A DNA stretch of 64,000 nt from a virus: the IMG/VR virus record IMGVR_UViG_3300010371_000001, positions 38,274 through 102,273 of that record; one strand, given 5' to 3'. This document shows, piece after piece, positions 55,236 to 63,700 of this stretch. The position numbers were made by a program, and so were the translations under genes. Position 1 is the first letter of the stretch, and the number at the start of each line of letters is the position of its first letter. The notes under the pieces are model-generated. The model had not been told where the DNA came from. It searched no databases and was given only the letters and a program-made list of their open reading frames with translations.

Positions 55236-56537
55236 ATGGAGATCGTCCGGGGATACAAGACTGAACTGGATTTGAATAACAAGCAGCGCACGGCATGTCT
55301 CCAGCATGCGGGGTGTGCCAGATTCGCCTACAATTGGGGACTGGCACGCAAACAAGCGGCAATGGCAGCACGCAAAGCAGCGGCAGATCCTAAGTCAGTC
55401 AAGATTCCCACCGCCATCGATCTCCATCGGGAACTGAATGCCTTGAAATCCACCGAGTTCCCTTGGATGTACGAAAGCTCAAAATGCGGACCCCAAGAGG
55501 CGTTGCGCGACCTGGACACGGCATTCAGCAACTTCTTTGCCAAGCGTGCCAAGTACCCCAAGTTCAAGAAACGCAGCAAGGGCATCGGCTCGTTCACGCT
55601 GACGGGAACCATTCATGTTGGTCCGGACTGGATTCAGTTACCCGTCATTGGGAAGGTGCGATTGTTTGAACATGGCTACTTGCCCCAAGACACGGATCTG
55701 CATACCAAAGACCGCAAGACGCTCAAGAAACGTGAGAAGAAAGGGCGCATCATCACAGGGCCAGCCCACTACCTGAGCGCGACTGTATCTGAACGTGCGG
55801 GACATTGGTTCGTTTCTGTGCAAGTCAAAGACATCGTTCCTGACCCTGAACCAGCGACGGGTGAACCAATTGGCGTTGACTTGGGCATCAAAACATTAGC
55901 CGTATGTTCGGATGGGCAAGAGGTTCCTAATCCCAAGGCGTTGCGGGGCAACCTGGGCAAACTCAAAAGGACACAGCGCCATCACAGTAAGCGCAAGAAA
56001 GGTAGTAACAACCGCAAGAAGTCCAAACAAGAAGTAGCCCGCGTCCATTATCGGATTGCCAATATCCGAGAAGATGCTTTGCATCAGGCGACCGCGAAGA
56101 TCACGGCAAAAGCCAAGCCGCCATCCAAGCGACCGCAAGCGATCATCTTGGAAGATCTCAACGTGGCGGGCATGCTCAAAAATCACAAGCTGGCACAGGC
56201 GATAGCGGACGTGGGGCTAGGGGAGTTTCGCCGCCAGATGAGCTACAAATCTCTCTGGTATGGCAATCGGCTGTATCTGGCCCATCGTTTCTTCCCTTCA
56301 ACTCAACTGTGTTCACAGTGCCATCGTTTGCCCTCGGTGCCACTGGATTTGAGCGTGCGGACCTATGAGTGTGAGCATTGCGGCCTGGTCCTTGACCGGG
56401 ATCTCAATGCCGCACGCAATTTACTGTGGCTGTATACCGCTAGTTCAGCGGAAATCGACGCCTGTGGAGAGATCGTAAGACCAATGGTGCTTGCACTAAA
56501 GGCAGTCTCGTTGAAGCAGGAACCGGATGCCACTTAG
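55236..56537 (+). CDS. tnpB: TnpB RNA-guided nuclease, intact active site
   Basis: The 433-residue protein has the RuvC-like residues in place: D215 in GVDLGIKTLAV, E306 in IILEDLNVAGM and D389 in DRDLNAARNL, plus the zinc finger CSQCHRLPS...CEHCG. The N-terminal helix-turn-helix region begins YKTELDLNNKQRTACLQHAG. TnpB cuts DNA next to a short motif, guided by a right-end RNA. Here it starts 11 bases after one phage gene (TAGGAG site) and ends 41 bases before the next, with no visible transposon ends. The matching IS607-type recombinase lies 3 kb upstream. It appears embedded in a phage operon. Confidence 0.88.
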   Translation: MEIVRGYKTELDLNNKQRTACLQHAGCARFAYNWGLARKQAAMAARKAAADPKSVKIPTAIDLHRELNALKSTEFPWMYESSKCGPQEALRDLDTAFSNFFAKRAKYPKFKKRSKGIGSFTLTGTIHVGPDWIQLPVIGKVRLFEHGYLPQDTDLHTKDRKTLKKREKKGRIITGPAHYLSATVSERAGHWFVSVQVKDIVPDPEPATGEPIGVDLGIKTLAVCSDGQEVPNPKALRGNLGKLKRTQRHHSKRKKGSNNRKKSKQEVARVHYRIANIREDALHQATAKITAKAKPPSKRPQAIILEDLNVAGMLKNHKLAQAIADVGLGEFRRQMSYKSLWYGNRLYLAHRFFPSTQLCSQCHRLPSVPLDLSVRTYECEHCGLVLDRDLNAARNLLWLYTASSAEIDACGEIVRPMVLALKAVSLKQEPDAT

Positions 56538-56578
56538 GCGTGTCCTATTTGGGTAAATTCTGGAGAACGGACATCCAC

Positions 56579-58045
56579 ATGGCCAGCAACCAGTTGTACT
56601 ACGGCGACAACCTCGACATCTTGCGTAAGAAAATTCATGACGAGACGATAGATCTCTGCTACATTGACCCACCGTTTAACTCCAAACGCACCTACAACCA
56701 AATTTACAACAATATCGGTACTGAAGATCGCGCGCAATCCCAAGCATTTATCGATACCTGGACATGGGATGATCGCGCTATTGCCGGATTCCAAGAAATC
56801 CTCAGCAATGATCAGGCGCGATTTACCAGTCAGACAGTTGAGCTAATCAAGGGACTGTATCATGTTTTGGGTTTTGGCAGCTTGTTAGCATACTTGGTGA
56901 GTATGACTTTGCGTGTCACAGAAATCCACCGTGTTTTGAAACCGACTGGAAGCTTCTACCTTCATTGCGATCCAACCTCAAGTCACTACCTGAAACTGGT
57001 ACTCGATGCGATCTTCGTACCTACTGGCGGTGATTTTCAGAATGAGATTGCTTGGTGTTATGGCTCAGGAGGGGCAAGTAAACGGCATTTTTCGAGAAAA
57101 CATGACATCCTGTTTTTCTACACAAAAGGAGCATACTACACCTTTAACGTGGATGGTGTGAGAGAGCCATATAGTTCACCTGAGAAAGTAGAATTCAAAG
57201 TTATTGGAGATAAGCGGTATCAGAGAAAAAACCCTCTTGGTCGCATACCGTTTGACTGGTGGCAAATGCCAATACTGACAAATACTGCCAAAGAACGGCT
57301 TGGCTACCCCACACAAAAGCCAGAGGCATTGCTTGAACGAATTATTGAGGCAAGTTCTAATGAAGGCGATACTGTCCTTGATGCCTATTGCGGCTGTGGA
57401 ACAACGATTGCTGTAGCACAACACCTGAAACGCAAATGGATCGGTATTGATATCACCTATCAGGCAATTGCACTCATTTTAGAGCGAATCGAGGATCAGT
57501 TTAGCAAAGAGGCGCTTGACGCCATTACGCTTGATGGCATTCCAAGTGATATAGATTCAGCCAAAGCTCTCGCTCATAAGCAGGATGATCGGGTGCGCAA
57601 GGAATTTGAGAAGTGGGCCGTCTTGACCTACACCAATAATCGGGCCATCATCCATCAAAAGAAGGGTGCAGACGGTGGGGTTGATGGCGTTGCCTACTTT
57701 TTGACCAGTCATTCAGGCAATGCCAAGATCATCTTTCAGGTGAAATCGGGCAAAGTAGGACGTGGCGACATTGCAAAATTACGTGGGGATATGCAACGAG
57801 AGTCAGCAGCGTTGGCGGTATTTATTACACTTGAACACCCTACTGGACCTATGATCGCTGAAGCAAAGGCCGCTGGACGCTATTATCATGAGATCATGGA
57901 CAGGCACTACGATACGATTGCGATTATGGCTATCCAAGATATCCTTGATCGCCAACGCCTCAGCATTCCTCTGAATTTTGAAGTCATTCGATCCGCACAA
58001 CGGAAAGCTTCCGAGGTTCAACTCTCACTTGTCGATAGCATGTAG
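56579..58045 (+). CDS. DNA methyltransferase fused to Mrr-like nuclease domain (copy 2)
   Basis: The 488-residue protein has DPPF at 30-33 (CYIDPPFNS), the SAM motif DAYCGCGT near 268 and RLGYPTQKPEALLERII between, as in copy 1 at 46788-48443. The C-terminal domain has GGVDGVAYF near 365 and IIFQVKSGK near 387, a D...QxK active site of the Mrr type, then LEHPTGPMIAEAK. The two copies share domain order but differ widely in sequence, so they may read different targets. ATG 56579 follows GGAGA; GTG 56540 is an alternative. A bidirectional terminator follows. Confidence 0.85.
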   Translation: MASNQLYYGDNLDILRKKIHDETIDLCYIDPPFNSKRTYNQIYNNIGTEDRAQSQAFIDTWTWDDRAIAGFQEILSNDQARFTSQTVELIKGLYHVLGFGSLLAYLVSMTLRVTEIHRVLKPTGSFYLHCDPTSSHYLKLVLDAIFVPTGGDFQNEIAWCYGSGGASKRHFSRKHDILFFYTKGAYYTFNVDGVREPYSSPEKVEFKVIGDKRYQRKNPLGRIPFDWWQMPILTNTAKERLGYPTQKPEALLERIIEASSNEGDTVLDAYCGCGTTIAVAQHLKRKWIGIDITYQAIALILERIEDQFSKEALDAITLDGIPSDIDSAKALAHKQDDRVRKEFEKWAVLTYTNNRAIIHQKKGADGGVDGVAYFLTSHSGNAKIIFQVKSGKVGRGDIAKLRGDMQRESAALAVFITLEHPTGPMIAEAKAAGRYYHEIMDRHYDTIAIMAIQDILDRQRLSIPLNFEVIRSAQRKASEVQLSLVDSM

Positions 58046-58075
58046 GTGGAACAGGCGAGCGATTAGGAATAGAAG

Positions 58076-58099
58076 TGAAGGGGTGATATTACCCCTTCA
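58076..58099. terminator. Bidirectional terminator between convergent genes
   Basis: TGAAGGGGT and ACCCCTTCA pair perfectly around GATATT. The right arm includes the stop codon of the leftward gene at 58097. Short T-rich stretches follow on both sides, but no long U-run. Confidence 0.6.
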
Positions 58100-58540
58100 T
58101 TCATCCATCGGCACAATCGTGAAATTCCGCTGCTTCACACTGATCGCTTCATAGAAGTAACTGGCATTATCATAGAACAGGTCTACCTCAGGATCGGCCA
58201 CGTCTTGAAAGAATGCATAGTCATCGGCAGAGAGATCCTCCTTGATCTGGTCAACCAATGTTGCGTCACTTATGGCATTTTGCAGAGGTGCCAAGCTATC
58301 ATCATCGGCGTTGACACTTTCAAGTGACATTGCCACCTGGCCGGTAAGGAATGCACGCAGCGTGTCAGGATGCCTCAGTAATGCATCCAGCAATGCGCGC
58401 TCGCGGCGAATGAGTTCATCAGTATTCTCAATATACTTCATGCGCTCCTGTGACGCTGCGATTACTTCCTCGTCAATCTCAGAGATGGCGATGTCGATAT
58501 CGAAGGTGACGCGAAAGGTGTGATGATTCAGGTTGCTCAT
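58097..58540 (-). CDS. Hypothetical acidic protein
   Basis: The 147-residue protein is Asp/Glu-rich with helical stretches (EVIAASQERMKYIENTDELI, RALLDALLRHPDTLRAFLTG) between two strand regions (FRVTFDIDIAISEID; ISVKQRNFTIVPMDE). It lies 14 bases after the antirepressor-like gene, so it is co-transcribed. The acidic character recalls DNA mimics, but the helical middle does not. Function is unknown. GAGGAG precedes ATG 58540. Confidence 0.6.
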   Translation of the reverse strand: MSNLNHHTFRVTFDIDIAISEIDEEVIAASQERMKYIENTDELIRRERALLDALLRHPDTLRAFLTGQVAMSLESVNADDDSLAPLQNAISDATLVDQIKEDLSADDYAFFQDVADPEVDLFYDNASYFYEAISVKQRNFTIVPMDE

Positions 58541-58554
58541 TGGTGTTGTCTCCT

Positions 58555-59301
58555 CTAACGCAGATCGTCAAACAAGGCCCTGATGTCTGGCATGATCCGC
58601 TTCAGCTCTTGCACAAAGCCACTAAATGCGTTGTAGTCTTCCTGGGTGATGGCTGCCAGGAAGGTGAAGAAGCGCGGCTCCTCTTCACGGATTTCGCCTT
58701 CATCCGTGTACGTGGGTTCAATGACACCAATCTTGCCATCGTTCGCTGCCATCCACTTGCTCATGAATGCGCCAGCACGTGTTCGATACTCTTGCCAGCG
58801 AGCGTCAACCGTCCAGAGATGAACGCGCTGCGCTGCGGAAATGCGCCCTTCCAGCTGGCGTGTATGCTCCATATGGGTTTCGATTTCCGCAATGGCGGTG
58901 GCGACCTCGATCATCTGCTTGCGCGTTCCGAGAAACCGCTTCTCCATGCTGTGTTGCGCCTCGACCATCACCTCCATGCCCCATTTCTCAAATTGTTCCA
59001 ACGGTTCCACCCACTCAGTATGTTTGATGCGCTTATGCACGTTCCCCAGCCACATTGCTAGCGCGATAGGATAGGGGAATGCCCACTCGCGCCACGCATG
59101 GCCCCGTCGCTGAACGGTGAATGCACGCATTTGGTAGTGCAGCATGATGTGCTGCACAATCTGCATCTCATATGAGTGGTTGAGTCCTAGCAGGCGGCTG
59201 TAGAATATGGCCGGACTATAGTGATGCCCTTCCTCATCAAGATACATCGGCGCTTCGATGTTGAGGTGCGGCAGGATGATGCTCGTGCCATAGCCTTCCA
59301 T
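58555..59301 (-). CDS. Phage antirepressor-like protein
   Basis: The 248-residue protein begins YGTSIILPHLNIEAPMYLDE, HHYSPAIFYSRLLGLNHSYE and then WREWAFPYPIALAMWLGNVH, the order of strand pair, helix and WL motif seen in P22 antirepressor N-terminal domains. A long helical region (EVATAIAEIETHMEHTRQLE) and an acidic end follow. Antirepressors bind phage repressors to induce lysis. A 19-codon truncated copy of the N-terminus lies at 60708-60767. The family call is by pattern only. Confidence 0.45.
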   Translation of the reverse strand: MEGYGTSIILPHLNIEAPMYLDEEGHHYSPAIFYSRLLGLNHSYEMQIVQHIMLHYQMRAFTVQRRGHAWREWAFPYPIALAMWLGNVHKRIKHTEWVEPLEQFEKWGMEVMVEAQHSMEKRFLGTRKQMIEVATAIAEIETHMEHTRQLEGRISAAQRVHLWTVDARWQEYRTRAGAFMSKWMAANDGKIGVIEPTYTDEGEIREEEPRFFTFLAAITQEDYNAFSGFVQELKRIMPDIRALFDDLR

Positions 59302-59409
59302 CAGTTATGCTTCCTTTATGCTTTATGCGCATTCTATTCTATTTTTCCCCAGCCCAACGAAAGCCACATCACGGACATTCTTGATTGGGTTCAAGGGACA
59401 ATTCTATGA

Positions 59410-60177
59410 TTAGGCAGCAAATTCACTAATGGATTGATTGCGTTGACTCCATAAAATAGGCGTCAGTCCGTACTTTCTGAGGGCGTCAATCGCCTCAGGT
59501 GAAGTAGATTTATCCATATCATTAATCATGGTATAGGCTCGTGCATCGGATGGACGTGTCTCTCGAATATCAATCCAGGTAAACGCAATGGATTCAATCT
59601 TTTCTCGTCCCGAAGAGTTGGCGACTTGGACGATGCGCTCTGGAGCCTGGGGCGAATGGGGTATGACAAAGTTGAGGAGGTGATCGTACCCGGACTTTCC
59701 GGCAACCTTAATATTCGATATGTAGCGGATGCTCGACGCATCGAACCATGTTGATACATCTTCAAGGAAGATGCCAGCAACATTGTGGGATGCTATTGAA
59801 AACAAGTCGTTGACCGCAAGCATCGCTTGGACGAGGCTGTGTTTCTTCAAAGGGAAGTCTTGCTTCGTTGCATAGACTACAAGAGCATCGCCATCACGTT
59901 GCACGCCAAATCCATTAAGGATTGCTTGCAGCATAGCCTGCCGCCGTGGGGTTTGTAAATCGCATCCAGATCGGAGCAGATCGTGGATAATATACGCATC
60001 ATCTGTCAGGACGAATCCTGAGTCATTGGTCCCTACATAGATCTGTAGATAATCATTATGGCGATCAAGAAACGGCGTATTGATTTCAATCCACTGATGA
60101 TCAATCTGGCGCAAGGTCTCTTTGCTCTTGAGCCAAATCCAATAGTGATCGATCAGGCTTTGCACATTATTTATCAT
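59410..60177 (-). CDS. DUF1828/DUF1829-like protein
   Basis: The 255-residue protein has EINTPFLDRHNDYLQIYVGT, then GFVLTDDAYIIHDLLRSGCD, a near-signature of DUF1828. The C-terminal half (AGKSGYDHLLNFVIPHS, ESIAFTWIDIRETRPSDARA) fits DUF1829. These domains occur together in phages and mobile elements; the biochemical function is not established to my knowledge. It overlaps the upstream DUF6978-like gene by 4 bases (ATGA), so the two are a translationally coupled pair. Confidence 0.7.
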   Translation of the reverse strand: MINNVQSLIDHYWIWLKSKETLRQIDHQWIEINTPFLDRHNDYLQIYVGTNDSGFVLTDDAYIIHDLLRSGCDLQTPRRQAMLQAILNGFGVQRDGDALVVYATKQDFPLKKHSLVQAMLAVNDLFSIASHNVAGIFLEDVSTWFDASSIRYISNIKVAGKSGYDHLLNFVIPHSPQAPERIVQVANSSGREKIESIAFTWIDIRETRPSDARAYTMINDMDKSTSPEAIDALRKYGLTPILWSQRNQSISEFAA

Positions 60178-60623
60178 GCAAACAGCCCCCTCTCTATCCT
60201 TGGCTTTTGCGTAATATTACAAAACTGCATGAAGTCATGCAATGTTTGCCACATATCGCTGATATGTGGGAATTCGCTAATATCTATCGGTTTTGCCCAC
60301 TTGTCTCCATATCCTTCTCGATATAGGTGTAAATGTGGGCATGGTACCTCTTCACCATCTGGATTTCTATGTGGTGGGCCTTCAATATCCAATCGAACTA
60401 GGACAATTATACCACGCCCACGCATTTGATGTGTAATCTTTTGAAGGTTAATGTTGCCACGGTGCATGTCGAGTATGAACTTCTCTCGCTTATTCGCTGA
60501 TGCCAACGGGATTGTCAGTTGTTCACCTCTCATTGGCATACCATACTTAGTGTTGTCTATACAATGCTTTTCGACATGAATCAATGTGTCCGCCTCAGTC
60601 TGAGTTAAATCGACACCTGACAT
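60174..60623 (-). CDS. DUF6978-like protein
   Basis: The 149-residue protein starts at 60623 behind AGGAGG. It has LIHVEKHCIDNTKYGMP, REKFILDMHRGNINLQKITH, LVRLDIEGPPHRNPDGEEVP, CPHLHLYREGYGDKWA. The string of conserved His, Asn and Asp (GPPHRNPDG...PHLHLYREGY) matches the DUF6978 pattern and looks like a metal or active site. It is the first gene of a coupled pair with the DUF1828/1829-like gene, an arrangement suggestive of a two-component conflict system. Confidence 0.7.
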   Translation of the reverse strand: MSGVDLTQTEADTLIHVEKHCIDNTKYGMPMRGEQLTIPLASANKREKFILDMHRGNINLQKITHQMRGRGIIVLVRLDIEGPPHRNPDGEEVPCPHLHLYREGYGDKWAKPIDISEFPHISDMWQTLHDFMQFCNITQKPRIERGLFA

Positions 60624-60707
60624 GAACTGCCTCCTATCGCTCGATCTTTCTCTATACAGCCCAGGCGTTTTTCGTAGCATGAAGATACCACACATCTATT
60701 TGCTTGT

Positions 60708-60767
60708 CTAGTTATCGGATTCGATGTTGAGGAACGGTAGGATGATGCCAGTGCCATAGCCTTCCAT
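60708..60767 (-). pseudogene. Truncated duplicate of the antirepressor-like gene start
   Basis: On the minus strand a start behind AAGGGGG gives MEGYGTGIILPFLNIESDN and then a stop. The intact gene at 58555 starts MEGYGTSIILPHLNIEAPM. The copy keeps ribosome site and start but breaks off after 16 codons, so recombination probably replaced the rest. It lies in the 339-base gap 60624-60962. Confidence 0.7.
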
Positions 60768-60903
60768 CGGTTGCGCCCCCTTCTCGTAGTTACCATTCAC
60801 CCCATTGATACACAAACGCCCGGAAGAATTCAAGCAGAAAAGACACGAATGTTTCTACCTATCATGCGACACAGGAAATATTTCATGACCATATTAGTAT
60901 TCC

Positions 60904-60932
60904 TTGACACAGAACATATTCCGTGTTATACT
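60904..60932 (+). promoter_or_regulatory. Early promoter with repressor-like operator
   Basis: TTGACA (60904-60909) and TATACT (60927-60932) are exactly 17 bases apart. The spacer holds ACAGAACATATTCCGTGT, whose left half together with the -35 end (GACACAGAACAT) is identical to the operator flank at 46470-46481. Repressor binding here would block the early operon. Confidence 0.82.
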
Positions 60933-60962
60933 CAGGTCAGAGAACGAAAGGATGGTGACGAC

Positions 60963-61163
60963 ATGAACGGCAAGCAGATTCGCCGCGCGCGTCGCGCTCT
61001 CGATCTCACGCAAGGGCAACTTGCTCAGATGGCGAACGTCTCACAAGCGGTCGTTTCGATTCTGGAGAATGAGCAGCGCCTTGAAAAGTACCGCGCTCAG
61101 CTAGCAGCAGCTTTGGAGCGCGCACAGGCGGAAGATCGGCAACCACAACCACAAGCAGCATAA
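60963..61163 (+). CDS. XRE regulator, first gene of the early operon
   Basis: The 66-residue protein reads RRARRALDLTQGQLAQMANV then SQAVVSILENEQRLEKYRAQ, a minimal helix-turn-helix of Cro size. It is the first gene after the operator-bearing early promoter, the lambda Cro position. GAAAGG precedes ATG at a slightly long distance. An imperfect hairpin (CGCCG...CGGCG) follows the stop before the next gene. Confidence 0.8.
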   Translation: MNGKQIRRARRALDLTQGQLAQMANVSQAVVSILENEQRLEKYRAQLAAALERAQAEDRQPQPQAA

Positions 61164-61219
61164 GAAAAACGCCGCCCGGTGTATCAGACCGAACGGCGAG
61201 AAACGAGAGGGAAAACAAC

Positions 61220-61750
61220 ATGAACCTCGTCAGCAGCAATTCTACCACAACGAGCGCACCAGGCGCAACCACAGCATCCAACCTTCCTGGTCGCTTTTCC
61301 CCAGCAGGCGCGGTTGTCTACGCGCCTGCTGCATCGGGAGCGGTGTGCGAAGACGCCGTCGCCCACACCCATGCACCAGCGCGTGCGGGGGGCTACCCCA
61401 TCGAGAGCGCCATCCGCACCGTGCATGGCGTCAGCATCATCAAGACGAAATGGTGCGAGGACGGCTGGCTGCACCGCGTCCCATCTCACAGCCACCCAGG
61501 CCAGCACCACTACGTTGCCGACAGCGAATGCACGTGCTGGGGCTTCATTCGCCATCACCATTGCTACCACGTTGATGCGGTGACGGGCATCGAAGCGCAA
61601 TTGCATAGCGACTGCTGGTACGCGCTGCGCTACATGCGCCCGTCGCAGTCCATCGAGGATTACTGCTACGGCCTGGCGCTGCTGGCTCGCATGGGCCTGA
61701 GCGAAGACACCGCGCGGGCGGTCATCAATGCAGAAACGGCGGTGGCGTAG
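61220..61750 (+). CDS. SWIM-like zinc-finger protein (copy 3)
   Basis: The 176-residue protein has SECTCWGFIRHHHCYHVDAV, the CxC...CxH SWIM pattern with extra His. Upstream is GVSIIKTKWCEDGWLHRVPS and a Ser/Thr/Ala-rich N-terminus. It directly precedes the recombination genes, and SWIM proteins elsewhere assist recombinases, so a helper role for Bet is plausible. GAGAGGGAA precedes ATG. Confidence 0.65.
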   Translation: MNLVSSNSTTTSAPGATTASNLPGRFSPAGAVVYAPAASGAVCEDAVAHTHAPARAGGYPIESAIRTVHGVSIIKTKWCEDGWLHRVPSHSHPGQHHYVADSECTCWGFIRHHHCYHVDAVTGIEAQLHSDCWYALRYMRPSQSIEDYCYGLALLARMGLSEDTARAVINAETAVA

Positions 61751-61960
61751 ATGAACAACTGGACGTTTGACGAACTGGACCGCATCATTGATGGCTTGCG
61801 CTTCATGGCGAAATATGAGGCAAAGGATAATCAAGCGAAGGAAGGCTTGATGTACTGGGCAAGCAGGGCTGCGGCAATCAAGCAAAGCCTTGAATGGGAA
61901 TGCGCCCATCAGCCAGAGGCAACGCCAACTATGACTGCACAGAAGGGGATGGTGGCGTAG
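61751..61960 (+). CDS. Hypothetical protein before bet
   Basis: The 69-residue protein is helical (FDELDRIIDGLRFMAKYEAK, GLMYWASRAAAIKQSLEWE) with a short tail. Its start directly follows the previous stop and its stop directly precedes bet, so it is translationally linked. Function is unknown. Confidence 0.6.
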   Translation: MNNWTFDELDRIIDGLRFMAKYEAKDNQAKEGLMYWASRAAAIKQSLEWECAHQPEATPTMTAQKGMVA

Positions 61961-62770
61961 ATGGCAGAAACAGCACTCACCACAACAACGGGCGGCGCGG
62001 TCGCCACGGCGGGGCAGTGGGACAGCCGCCAGATCGACATCATCAAGCGCACCATCGCCCCTGGCATTTCAGACGACGAACTCTATCTCTTTGGCATGGT
62101 CTGTCGCCGCACGGGGCTTGACCCATTTTTCAAACAGATCTATGCCATCAAGCGTTCGGGCAAGATGACGATTCAGACAGGCATTGATGGCTATCGGCTG
62201 CTAGCTGATCGCACTCACTGCTATGCAGGTAGTGATGTGCCGGAATACGACACCGAAGACGCGAAAAATCCGACATGGGCCAAAGTCACCGTATGGAAAA
62301 TCGTGCAAGGACAGCGTGTCGCCTTTACCGCAAAGGCGCGCTGGGATGAATATGCATTGCCCACCTATGATATGTGGAAGAAAATGCCATACCTCATGCT
62401 TGCAAAATGCGCCGAAGCACTGGCCTTGCGCAAGGCATTTCCTGCTGAACTCTCAGGCGTGTACACCACAGAGGAAATGCAGCAGGCGGATAATGACCAA
62501 CATGGTTATGTGGAGGCGGTAGTTACGTCTGTTGAGACATCGCCATCCCCGGCCATGCCCGCACAGCAGCCCCGCGCCGCCGCTGGCAACGCACAGACGG
62601 GCGCAGATGCACTGGCGACAGAACGGCAGATTAGCAGCATTCGCAAGCTCTGCGCATCGCTAGGGCGCACTGAGCCGGATGTGAAGACGCTGACGTTTGC
62701 CGATGCCAGCACGATGATCACCGGACTGAGCGCGGCATACGCAGAAGCGCGTCAGGGGGTGGCTAAATGA
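61961..62770 (+). CDS. bet: Bet-family single-strand annealing protein
   Basis: The 269-residue protein has DDELYLFGMVCRRTGLDPFF, KQIYAIKRSGKMTIQTGIDG, YRLLADRTHCYAGSD and the later LMLAKCAEALALRKAFPAEL SGVYT block, the hallmarks of lambda Bet/RedB-type annealing proteins. The C-terminal 90 residues contain a variable linker and a helical tail (TERQISSIRKLCASLGRTEP). Bet anneals single strands during phage recombination. No exonuclease partner is seen in the window; it may follow on the right. Confidence 0.92.
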   Translation: MAETALTTTTGGAVATAGQWDSRQIDIIKRTIAPGISDDELYLFGMVCRRTGLDPFFKQIYAIKRSGKMTIQTGIDGYRLLADRTHCYAGSDVPEYDTEDAKNPTWAKVTVWKIVQGQRVAFTAKARWDEYALPTYDMWKKMPYLMLAKCAEALALRKAFPAELSGVYTTEEMQQADNDQHGYVEAVVTSVETSPSPAMPAQQPRAAAGNAQTGADALATERQISSIRKLCASLGRTEPDVKTLTFADASTMITGLSAAYAEARQGVAK

Positions 62771-63084
62771 TCAATCTGGACATCGCCGCCTTCCGGGCGT
62801 GGCTGGAAGCGAAAGAGCCAACAAAGCGTGTTGGACTCGCTCGTGAGTGTTCTGTCTGCCCCCTTGCCATGTTTACGTTTCAACAAACGAGTATGGCACA
62901 GCAAACCGTGCGTGTCTATGACGGCTACGCAATTGTCGTGACACGCGAGGGTTGCCGCACGGAGCCGCTTCCAGAGTGGGCTAGCACGTTTGTCACGTTC
63001 GTGGATACATCAGGTGAGCATGATATCACCGCCGCCGCCGCGCTGGAGATCCTGGGGCGGGTGGAACGGCTGGGGGTGGCATGA
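62767..63084 (+). CDS. Hypothetical protein after bet
   Basis: The 105-residue protein overlaps bet by 4 bases (ATGA). It reads LDIAAFRAWLEAKEPTKRVG, RECSVCPLAMFTFQQTSMAQ and YDGYAIVVTREGC. A Cys pair (CSVC) plus a later Cys could bind metal. Small proteins of this kind often follow phage recombinases; the function is unknown. Confidence 0.6.
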   Translation: MINLDIAAFRAWLEAKEPTKRVGLARECSVCPLAMFTFQQTSMAQQTVRVYDGYAIVVTREGCRTEPLPEWASTFVTFVDTSGEHDITAAAALEILGRVERLGVA

Positions 63085-63584
63085 TGCAGACAACCTTCCC
63101 GCCCGCCAGCCCTGCCGATGCGCAGCGCCCGGCCACCGCCGCTGATATCGCCAGCAACGAGATGACGCGCCTGGCCTGGCTGGATTATCTGGACATGCTC
63201 CATTCGCGCATCGCCCGTCAATGCCGGACCCACCGTGTGGCCCGCATGGCACGTCAGGAAGCAGTGTCACACATCGTCATCCGCCCACCGCCTGGTGCGC
63301 CAAAGGCCACGCCCACGCCGCCATCGGGCTACGGATGGGAGTCACCCATCGGACCCAATGATCAGCGGCCCACGTTTGCTGAGGCATTGGCAGCACACAT
63401 GGCGCGTACCGGGATAAGCGAGCATCGCGTGGCCTTGCTTGCCAACGTGCCGCGTACCACCTCCAATATCGTGTGGCGCTGTGCCGCGATCCCAACTCAG
63501 GAAACACGCATGCGCCTGGCCGCGATGCTGGGCATGCAACCACAAGATATCCGCTGGCCGGTGCCGGTGAAGGAGGTCCGCTAA
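63081..63584 (+). CDS. Protein with C-terminal XRE-type domain
   Basis: The 167-residue protein has a helical N-terminal half (NEMTRLAWLDYLDMLHSRIA), a Pro-rich linker, and a C-terminal helix-turn-helix: TFAEALAAHMARTGISEHRV then ALLANVPRTTSNIVWRC. The domain order is the reverse of classical repressors. It overlaps the upstream gene by 4 bases. It may regulate the early-to-late shift. Confidence 0.6.
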   Translation: MMQTTFPPASPADAQRPATAADIASNEMTRLAWLDYLDMLHSRIARQCRTHRVARMARQEAVSHIVIRPPPGAPKATPTPPSGYGWESPIGPNDQRPTFAEALAAHMARTGISEHRVALLANVPRTTSNIVWRCAAIPTQETRMRLAAMLGMQPQDIRWPVPVKEVR

Positions 63585-63700
63585 TGCTTGACCTCATGTA
63601 CCTGCTCTTTAATCTTGACGCCGTGGTTGCCCTGGTCCGCAAAGTCGGCAAGCTCCTGGCACGGCACATCACATCACGACCGGAGGCGCATCATGTTTGA
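63584..63700 (+). CDS. 38-residue hydrophobic peptide
   Basis: ATG 63584 shares a base with the previous stop (TAATG) and follows AAGGAGGTCC, a near-perfect ribosome site. The peptide begins MLDLMYLLFNLDAVVALVRK and is amphipathic or weakly membrane-bound. It overlaps the next gene by 8 bases. Function is unknown. Confidence 0.55.
   Translation: MLDLMYLLFNLDAVVALVRKVGKLLARHITSRPEAHHV

Noticed and set aside
55236-56537. Possible Cas12-type effector with CRISPR array
   Set aside because: The protein is of TnpB size and pattern, and no direct repeat-spacer array is seen anywhere in the window.
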